In this document: piece after piece, positions 56,933 to 64,000 of the stretch
How positions within the stretch are numbered: position 1 is the first letter of the stretch
Layout: each line of letters starts with the position of its first letter
Translations under genes and position numbers: made by a program
Notes under the pieces: generated by a model
Database searches by the model: none
What the model was told of the DNA's origin: nothing
Seen by the model: only the letters and a program-made list of their open reading frames with translations
NCBI RefSeq assembly: GCF_024139115.2
Contig: NC_085140.1
Span: 420,868,283-420,932,282, forward strand
From: Armigeres subalbatus
Lineage: Eukaryota > Arthropoda > Insecta > Diptera > Culicidae
DNA length: 64,000 nt
Direction: 5' to 3'

Positions 56933-57617
56933 TCTCGCTTAACTTTTCAAAAGGACCTAAGTAATTTTGTAATTTGTTTATTTTTTATTGGACACGGAAA
57001 CCTGTTAGTGTGACACTTTGTATCAGGTCAAGGATAAGTTTGCAGAAATTTTGGATAATACAATGGATCCAGGATAAAACTAAACAAATAGAAAACAATT
57101 AAAACACACGAACACTAACTAAATTAATAACAAACATGTCAAATTAAAATGCTAATTTAGTGCTATTGATCTTTGAGCTGCACTTTTGAAAGATGAGATT
57201 GATGGTTTCTGCTTCACTTCCAGTGGCAAGTTGTTCCAACATGAAACTCCTGCGATTAGAACACTTTTGCCGCTCGAAGTCGTGTGCCTTGGGACAATGA
57301 GTGACCGCGTTCTTTGTTGCTGTGCATGGACAATATGTTCTTGAATATACTTCGGTAGATTGCCGTCGTATCCTCGTCTCATGAAGCAACAGGTCCGAAG
57401 ATGGTAGTGTGCTGGCAGGTCGTGTCCCAGAATGGTGTTACGCACTTCAGCTGTTGTCTCACGACCACGAAGACCATGTAACCTAAGTAACATTTTTTTC
57501 ATGAATTATAATTTGAATAGCGCAATCAACAGAACAACATGAAAGCTTTTGATTGCAGTACTCAAATTAATTCATGAAAAAAATGTTACTTAGGTCCTTT
57601 TGAAAAGTTAAGCGAGA
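56933..57617. mobile_element. palindromic MITE, second copy, split by a LINE
   Basis: 56933-56964 (TCTCGCTTAAC...ACCTAAGTAA) and 57481-57617 rejoin to match the MITE at 52953-53109. The intervening 516 bases are a retrotransposon insertion. Confidence 0.85.
56965..57480 (-). pseudogene. CR1/L2-like retrotransposon 3' end, inserted in a MITE
   Basis: A 10-bp target duplication, ACCTAAGTAA, lies at 56955-56964 and 57481-57490. On the minus strand the frame gives LRTCCFMRRGYDGNLPKYI, SLIVPRHTTSSGKSVLIA, SCWNNLPLEVKQKPSISSFK and a stop at 57152, the pattern of the extreme C-terminus of CR1/L2-type reverse transcriptases (a basic PRH segment then W-N-x-LP-L-E). A 3' untranslated region ending ATAAACAAATTACAAAA follows. 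Only the last ~110 residues remain; the palm domain is missing. The apparent Met at 57502 lies in the MITE. Clade is inference. Confidence 0.78.
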
Positions 57618-58059
57618 AATGATAAAACCAAATCTACTCCGTGAAAAGGTAAGAAAAGTTAATAATAAACCCGAAACAAAACATAATTGTATTCATTTCT
57701 GTAGTTCTCGTCATTTCTACGCCTGGCAGCGGTAGTCGAGTATTTTCTCAATCTGCTCGGAATCCATCCGGCGGAAGTATGGCAGCGCTGGAAACGAAAA
57801 TGAACCCTCCTGGATATCTTCTATGGAACTGGGAAAGAGGCGAAGGTTGGGTTACCTTCCCGCAAATGTAAGTATTGTCTTCTCTACGATCTATTTGCAA
57901 TATTATTTACGCTTTCCTTAAACAGAAATACAACCAATCGCTCAAGAAAAGCAGTCCACCCAGTCTGAATCCCCGATCGCTACTTTTCCATCGCTTTCCG
58001 GAGATTGTTTGTGTATTCATCAAGAACATTTTCACCATAGTTAGTTCCGGATAATGGTC
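57618..58059. other. nothing recognised
   Basis: Short frames. No known domain or repeat. Confidence 0.35.
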
Positions 58060-58437
58060 AAACGGCTATCGGTGGTATCGAATTTTTTTCAGAGCCAAGG
58101 GAATTTTCGACTACGGTCAAACCAAACTTACGGTTTATCGTCTTGCTTGATGATTGAACCAAGGATTGGCGCAGAATGGGAGAATCTGCTGGATCAATGG
58201 ATAAAAGACCGGATCACCGTCTTCGACCAGAGGTCGCACAGACTGAACACTTTGGAGAAGGCGGTAACATCTAGCATTAGACAACGGACAAGACTTTCAC
58301 ACCACCCAGTGGACCAGTGGAGAACTTTTCGCTTTACGAAAAGTTTTCACCTTACCGGGGCAGTAATCGAACCCACACTCCACAGCACATGTGCTTAGAC
58401 GATTGACGTCGCTAACCGCACGGCCACGAAGTCCACG
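58060..58437 (-). mobile_element. SINE-like element with type-II tRNA-like head
   Basis: On the minus strand the right end reads TCGTGGCCGTGCGGTTAGCG (A-box-like), then a long variable region and B box GGGTTCGATTACT near 58366, as in Leu/Ser-type tRNAs. A hairpin AACTTTTCG/CGAAAAGTT follows at about 58323-58346. The left boundary is a guess; GTAAGTAAGTAAG borders the right side. The 114-codon plus frame across it is not considered a gene. Confidence 0.5.
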
Positions 58438-58479
58438 AGTAAGTAAGTAAGTCCGCTTTTATTAACATTATATTACATA

Positions 58480-58693
58480 CCGTTTTCACTCAAATTCCGA
58501 ACATAACTCATATTCCAAACACTCACGTTTAAATAATCATTTTGGCTTTATTCGTGTATTCTTCTTCATATGATCTTGAATTCATTTGAAATATTGATAC
58601 TCAGTGCGGGAAACCTATGAAAAAATTGGTTTGAGGGCACTAAAACGCGAGTGTTCGGAATATGAGTCTTGTTCGGGATTTGAGTCAAAACGG
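58480..58693. mobile_element. TA-flanked MITE, 214 bp, ~53-bp inverted repeats
   Basis: CCGTTTTCACTCAAATTCCG at the left and CGGGATTTGAGTCAAAACGG at the right are inverted with one or two mismatches, and the arms extend through AACTCATATTCCAAACACTC. TA lies at 58478-58479 and 58694-58695. No coding capacity. Confidence 0.87.
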
Positions 58694-58695
58694 TA

Positions 58696-58993
58696 TTATT
58701 TACCAACCGTATTGTATCAAATTGCCTTAATTGATCAAATTGACTTAAATGCTCTTGTCGGATATAAAATGCAAACTGAATGACAATAATTGAACTTAAC
58801 GAAACTTGTTTTCAAACTTCCGACTTATTATTACCGCCACTCAAACCTCTTAAGACCAAAAAGAAAGTGAAGGAATGACTGCAGAATTTGAACAGCAGCT
58901 GTATTCCGGTCCCCATAGTTTTCTACTCGGCCACGGTGTTTTTGTACATCGCTAGATACTTTAGACTGCCGAATATATACTAAAAACAAAATA
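58696..58993. other. nothing recognised
   Basis: Only short frames. Confidence 0.35.
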
Positions 58994-59001
58994 GGCACAT
59001 A

Positions 59002-59076
59002 CAGTAGCGTAGCCATCTCTGGGGAGGAGGGGGGGGTTGGTTTATGTCCAAAACCACCCCCGTGGCTACGCCACTG
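59002..59076. mobile_element. 75-bp hAT-type MITE
   Basis: CAGTAGCGTAGCCA and TGGCTACGCCACTG are inverted with one mismatch. A perfect 8-bp duplication, GGCACATA, flanks it (58994-59001, 59077-59084). The centre is a G-rich GGGGAGGAGGGGGGGTT block. Very short for the superfamily. Confidence 0.88.
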
Positions 59077-59354
59077 GGCACATAGTTCGATTGCAATGTG
59101 GCTGAGTAACATAGACATATAGACTTGAATGAACGAACTTAATTGAGTTTATTGATTTTAGACCTAACTTACCAAAAATAACCAGAACTTACAGAACAAT
59201 TTTTAATTTTATTATTATTAATTTTAAATGAATCAAGATTTTAGTTTTTACATTGTTATTCAAAATCTGAATACGTTATGTACACGGTAAAAAATCAACA
59301 CGCTCAATTTAACTGTTCCATCTATTGAATGATCAACTTTACAATCACTATAGA

Positions 59355-59512
59355 GCTTGCTGACGTTTGATCATCTTTCTCTTGTACGCGCACAGAATGG
59401 ATAGGATTTGTTTTCATCGGGAAACGCTTCGGAAGCGTTTCCCGATGAAAACAAATCCTATCCCCTCCGTGCACGTGCAAGAGAAAGATGATTAACGTTA
59501 GCAAGCCTTATT
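59355..59512. repeat. foldback element with ~75-bp arms
   Basis: 59399-59430 and 59432-59463 are perfect complements around one G (CTTCGGAAG centre). Outward, CTTTCTCTTG and CAAGAGAAAG and then GCTTGCTGACGTT and AACGTTAGCAAGC continue the symmetry with mismatches. Target duplication unclear. Confidence 0.82.
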
Positions 59513-61021
59513 ATTGAAAATGATATTCCTTTGATTTTGAAGTGGTGTCACACCTTTCACAAGTGTGTTGAATGCAGACAATTCCATAACATCAACACGA
59601 TTGATCAAAGTGCTACCCACTGGATGTTGAAATGATTAGAACTTCGATCAGCACCAATGATATCTCCACTAGAATTGAAAGTGCTATGCTATTGAATTCA
59701 CAGGTTCAAGGCTATTGGTTTAAGAGTGGAGCGATATTGGTGTTGTTCTAAAAATAGATGACAGTTCTTTCATCTGTTCTGCTTATTTCAAGAGGTATTT
59801 CGAAGTGTGAGATGGAGTCATGGTAAGACGAAGGACTTTCAATCAAAAGGTATGTTATTCAAATCTGAGTTGAGGCAATTCTATTTTTTTATTTTGTTGC
59901 TTTATATTCAAAATATTGTGCACGTCAAATGGAAGTGGTGGTCTTTGAATGCGATGAGCTCAGTTATTGATATTGATTTGATTCCAAAGTAGTGCATATT
60001 CAAATGCAGAACACTTCACATGGACGTGTATATTTTTTACTTATAAGTAACCAAGTAATATATAAATTAAAACTTTATTTTTGTAGGTGAAATGTCTCGG
60101 ATCGAGCGTATAGATAACAACTCGCCATCGGTAATCAAGTAGATGCTTAAGGTGAGTTTTACCCGTTGAAGGATTCGACTTGTTGCACGAGCTCTAATGT
60201 TGTTAAGCAAGATTCTTTGATGTTTACCTGTAATACATGATTTTCCAAAAGTATATAAGTAACTGTAATTATTACTTTAAAGAATCCAATAAAATGCACA
60301 GCATGAAACATCAGCATAAAGATTGTACTATATTATTCTTAAGTTATTAATAACAATCCGATAACAAGCTAAGCCGTTCATTTTGATTAAATTGTAATGT
60401 CACAGTTTGTTATTCGTTTGTCATTGAATACCTATACAATAACAATGTATGTCCTTCATACAATTTTTCAATTTGAGTTATCCATTTATTATTGAAATAC
60501 TACCAGTTGTTATTTCTCAGGTGTTATTCATACAAAAATCAGTTATTATTTTTTGTTATTTTAACTCTTATTCCCACCATACGAATAACTAATAGTGGTA
60601 TTGTGGTATTTAAAATTAATACCTCGTCAAGTTATTCATAAGTTATTTCCTTCTGCTCGGGTGTGCTAACGAAAAAATTTATTTTATTGTTTGAAATTGT
60701 AAACATATGGAATAGATTTTGTTTCGTCCCTAAACGAAGTAAAGCTGTAGAACCGCAAGTTGTTACTTGATATTACGATTCATGTGAAAAACTCATATTA
60801 TTTTTACAGAGTAAGTTTGGAAAATTCGAAGCAAGGAATCAAATAAAATCCTCTCCCGAAATTATCCATTGCGACTAGACATAACATGACTTGATAGTTA
60901 ATCCTACTTTTATTATCAATATTTTCAAAATCTCAGAGCGCAGAAGCCTGTAAGAACTAATGATCACGTGGGATTTTCAACAAAAGTATGCGTGAGACCT
61001 CGTGATGTATGCGTGAGTATG
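59513..61021. other. AT-rich, no gene
   Basis: Frames under 62 codons. 60255-60670 is especially rich in GTTATT/AATAAC words and ends TTCTGCTCGGGTGTGC, which may be one end of a MITE of the GCTCGGG family; the other end is not seen. Confidence 0.35.
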
Positions 61022-61300
61022 GGGCCCTCCTTAGCCGTGCGGTAAGACGCGCGGCTACAAAGCAAGACCATGCTGAGGGTGGCTGGGTTCGATTCCCGGT
61101 GCCGGCAATTTTCGGATTGGAAATTGTCTCGACTTCCCTGGGCATAAAAGTATCATCGTGCTAGCCTCATGATATACGAATGCAAAAATGGTAACCTGGC
61201 TTAAAAATCTCGCAGTTAATAACTGTGGAAGTGCTTAATGAACACTAAGCTGCGAGGCGGCTCTGTCCCAGTGTGGGGATGTAATGCCAATAAGAAGAAG
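61022..61300 (+). mobile_element. Feilai-like SINE, full length
   Basis: Complete head from GGGCCCTCCTTAGCCGTGC, B box GGTTCGATTCC at about 61086, a short deletion in the linker after GTGCCGG, body, and the AATAAGAAGAAG tail. No target duplication detected. Confidence 0.92.
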
Positions 61301-61601
61301 ATTCTTCGAAATTCACTCAGAGAATTCTTCATATTTGTAGAAAAGTACGGCTAGTAGCCTGGGTGTTTGAACGTTTGCTTTCTCAGTCTAGAATAATTAA
61401 GACGGATAATTTTGTTCCACGAGACACTCCAAGAAGTTTTAAGGAAAATTCTTTGAAATATGCATGGAATTTGAACGGAAATTTCCTTAGAGTGGTGTGC
61501 GAAGGATTGCTCAAAATGTAGATTTCAACAAAAAAAAAATCTTTGGATTTCAATGGAAAATTGTTCAGATTTATTGGGTTTCTAACGGGAAATTCTTTGG
61601 A
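61301..61601. other. GGAAATTCTTTG-rich degenerate sequence
   Basis: GGAAAATTCTTTG and similar words recur loosely. No gene. Confidence 0.4.
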
Positions 61602-61800
61602 CAGTAGACGTTCGATAACTGAAAGTCATTTAAATGCTATGCTTTTAACTGCAATTCAATAGTTACATCAGTTTTGCAGTTCTCGGACAGCTCAGACAGA
61701 CAGAAACGATTTAAAAGTCGATGATAGCTGCATTGCGCTGCACAATCCGGTGCATTTCATTTGACGTCGTCTGACAATCTGACAGTCTGAAACGAACGAC
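61602..61800. mobile_element. partial pogo-like MITE
   Basis: CAGTAGACGTTCGATAACTG, TTTTAACTGCAATTC, GATAGCTGCATTGCGCTGCA and TTTGACGTCG match 51407-51600. The 3' terminus is missing. Confidence 0.65.
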
Positions 61801-61844
61801 TAGTGTATTGTCCAAAAAAAAATCTTAGGAAATTTCATTGACCG

Positions 61845-62708
61845 AAAGCGACATACGGCTGAACTGGTAATTTGGCCGAAAAAGTCAATTGCCCTAACGT
61901 TTGGCCGAATAGGTCATCAGCCCGAAAATGCCGTTTGGTCGAAATGATCGTTTGACAGAATGGGCCATTTGTGTAATTTAGTCAAAAATGTCCATCCGTT
62001 TGACCATTTACGGCTAAAGGCCTTTTTGTCAAATGACCGTTGAATGAAATTTCGTAACTTCTCTACTATTTAAGTCGATACTGGCTTTTGAGCCAAAAGT
62101 CATCTAACCAAATCCCTTTAAGCCGAACTGAGCGAAACTGTTATCATGTCGAAAATGGTTTGACCAAGAATGTAGTTTGACCGAAAGCGACATACAGATG
62201 AAATGGACATTCAGTCGAATTGGTAATTTGGCCGAATAAATCATGCCCTTTGGTAGGAATGGTTATTTGGCTCACAAATATCCTTTCTGCAAAACAACCC
62301 TTTCGGCCAAACGGCATTTTCTGCCAAATAACCTATTAGGATAAACATCATTTTGGCAAAATGATCAATTCAGCCAAACGACACTTTTCAAAAAAGGTTG
62401 CAAAAAGAACATTTTTGGGCCAAATGGCTCTTTCTGCCAAATGACAATTCTTACCAAAAGACATTTTTGGTCAAATGATTTATTCGTACAAACGACTTTT
62501 TCGGCGGAACGGCATTTTCAGCCAAATTACCTGTTAGGGCAAACAACTTTCTACAAGTCCGGCCAAATGTTCTTTTTGGCTGTTCGTCGCTTTCGACCAA
62601 ACTACATTTTCGGTCAAATCAGTTTTGACCTCACAACAGTTTCCATTAAAAGTTTAGTTTTGCTAAGTGGTACTTGGCTAAATAGATGGCTTTTGGTCTA
62701 AAGGCCAG
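61845..62708. repeat. mirror-symmetric GGCCGAAA minisatellite, second locus
   Basis: TTTGGCCGAATAGGTCA-type units run to about 62250, then the complementary TTCGGCCAAACGGCA-type units run to 62700. It has the same organisation as 18873-19495 but lacks the GAGAAGTGAG core. The 86-codon plus frame at 62441-62701 is a repeat artefact. Confidence 0.82.
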
Positions 62709-62710
62709 TA

Positions 62711-62817
62711 CCCTAGCAACACACTTATTCCACAAAGGTTACTGCAACTCATATGTAACCGGATTCAGTCACAATTAAGTTGCTGCAACCATTTTTGTCT
62801 GACTTGTGCTGCTCGGG
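62711..62817. mobile_element. 107-bp MITE with CCC(T/G)AGCA ends
   Basis: CCCTAGCAACACACTTA and the complement of ACTTGTGCTGCTCGGG are inverted with a few mismatches. TA flanks both sides (62709-62710, 62818-62819). TTGCTGCAACC and GGTTACTGCAAC words repeat inside. Confidence 0.65.
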
Positions 62818-62914
62818 TAACGACTTGAAAGTAAAAAGGCACTACGAAATTTTGTTCAATGGTCAATTGACAAAAAGGCCATTTAGCCAATCGAGTGGCC
62901 AAATCCAAAGAGCT

Positions 62915-64000
62915 ACTACAGCTACTTACTTTACTTACGGATCCTGTACACCTCCGGTGGTGCAAAGGGCCGACTTGAAAGATCTCCATCCTGAGCGTTG
63001 CCCGGCTATCGCTTTAACCTGTTGCCAGGTTAGATTTCGGTCGACTTCTTTTATTTCTTAATTGAGGCTTCGCCGCCATGAACCTCTGGGTCTGCCTCTG
63101 CTGCGATGTCCCACTGGGTTCCAGTCTAATGCTTGTTTACAGATTTCGTTTCCGCCCCTACGTAGAGTGTGGCCGAACCAGCCCCACTTCCGATCCCGAA
63201 TTTCTGTTGCTATCGGCCTCTGGTGACAACTACGATGGAGCTCATTGTTTGAGATCCAGTTGTGAGGCCACCAGGCCCGAATTATATACCGCAGGCATCT
63301 GTTAATGAACACCTGCAGCCGTTGAGTGTTCTCCACTGATACACACCATGTTTCGCTAGCGTATAACAGCACAGATTTCACGTTAGAGTTGAAAATTCGT
63401 ATTTTGGTGCGTTCACTTATCTGCCTGTTTTTCCAGATATTTCTTAAACTCGCAAAGGCAGCCCTTGCTTTCTTGATCCGTGCGCCTATGTCGATCTTGG
63501 TACCGCCGTCCGACGCCATTTGGCTACCAAGATATTGGAAGCTTTCAACATTCTCCACTGGTTGCCCGGCTACTGTGAAACTGGAAGGAGTCGCCGTGTT
63601 TACATCCAACGATTTGGTTTTGTTGACGTTGATGACTAAACCTGCCGAAGAGGAGCGCTCGGCAAGGTCGTTGAGCTTACTCTGCATATCAGAGCGCCGT
63701 TCCGCGAGGAGTGCAACGTCATCAGCCAATTCGAAGTCGTTTAGGTGCTCCATGGTTATAGGCTGCCATAACAGCCCGCGGTTTGGTTCACGGTCAATCG
63801 CATCTACCAGAATCTCATCGATTACGATGAGGAACAGTAACGGTGATAGGATACATCCTTGCCTCACACCAGCTACGACCCGGATAGGGTCGGACAGGAC
63901 CCCATTGTGCAGCACTCTACACGAAAAGGCCTCGTACTGTGCTTCGATGAGGCCGATGATTTTCTCAGGAACTCCCTTGCGTCTCAGGGCGCCCCACATA
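62915..64000 (-). mobile_element. partial non-LTR retrotransposon at window edge
   Basis: Its 3' end is near 62915-62934, marked by short TACTTACTTTACTTAC repeats; its 5' part lies beyond 64000. Intact palm motifs suggest a comparatively recent copy. Confidence 0.7.
62935..63999 (-). pseudogene. non-LTR reverse transcriptase, runs off window end
   Basis: The minus frame enters from beyond 64000 and reads motif B GVRQGCILSPLLFLIVIDEI, motif C FELADDVALLAERRSDMQ (both Asp present), GLVINVNKTKSLDV, ESFQYLGSQMASDGG, SVLLYASETWCVSVENT and RPIATEIRDRKWGWFGHTLR. A stop at 63060-63058 follows GSWRRSLN, but the frame continues in register as EIKEVDRNLTWQQVKAIAGQ and ends at 62935, so the first stop is probably a nonsense mutation in the C-terminal segment. 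GTAAGTAAAGTAAGTA repeats lie just after. RTE-like organisation; clade not settled. The 5' part, including motif A, is outside the window. Confidence 0.85.

Noticed and set aside
62441..62701. 86-codon plus frame with repeating Phe-x-Pro-Asn
   Set aside because: It comes from the GGCCAAA minisatellite.
1..64000. Endogenous viral sequences, as often found in Aedes genomes
   Set aside because: I looked through the open frames for viral polymerase, nucleoprotein or glycoprotein motifs and saw none; the polymerase-like frames are all non-LTR retrotransposons. A protein search would be decisive.

Overview
The window looks like culicine mosquito nuclear DNA, most likely Aedes. It carries many Feilai-like tRNA-derived SINEs, non-LTR retrotransposon relics of RTE, Jockey, RNase H-bearing (I/LOA-like) and CR1/L2-like type, many small MITEs with recognisable target duplications, and GGCCGAAA and GGAGGAACTTCC minisatellites. 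The species call is inference. I found no host protein-coding gene, rRNA, CRISPR array or operon. The window is best read as intergenic or intronic repeat-rich DNA, and nearly every long open frame is transposon-derived or an artefact of tandem repeats.

Layout. 1-10 kb: five SINE copies, a 55-bp retrotransposon tail with a 12-bp target duplication, pyrimidine-rich TTCTCAC repeats, a GGAGGAATTCC minisatellite, a 105-bp hairpin and a hAT-type MITE inside an older repeat. 10-24 kb: GCAGAAC repeat cluster, a 62-bp tandem repeat, a second hAT-type MITE in another copy of the same older repeat, a TTAA-flanked MITE, mirror-symmetric GGCCGAAA minisatellite, GAGGCTTCC minisatellites and a TA-flanked pogo-like MITE. 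24-30 kb: TWA-flanked MITE, decayed Tc1-like transposase N-terminus, RTE reverse transcriptase, a 52-bp perfect palindrome, and a Jockey relic split by a foldback element. 30-41 kb: SINEs with tRNA-like heads, a GC-rich tandem repeat and dispersed fragments. 41.4-44.2 kb: the best bounded retrotransposon, 5'-truncated with 13-bp target duplications. 45-55.6 kb: two copies of a dispersed repeat with an internal ~145-bp minisatellite, each carrying a different MITE insertion; between them lies a 1.85-kb element with 405-bp, nearly identical terminal inverted repeats and an exon-like internal segment. 55.6-64 kb: more MITEs, a retrotransposon inserted into a palindromic MITE, a 75-bp hAT-type MITE, a SINE, a second mirror-symmetric minisatellite, and a reverse transcriptase that runs off the window end on the minus strand.

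How the parts relate. There is no pathway here. The information is the nesting order: older repeats serve as targets, and empty sites or duplicated targets show which element arrived later. The strongest candidate for something undescribed is the long-TIR element at 51002-52854. Its internal minus-strand segment is open, GC-richer than its surroundings and flanked by splice-like signals, as a captured exon would be; that is inference.
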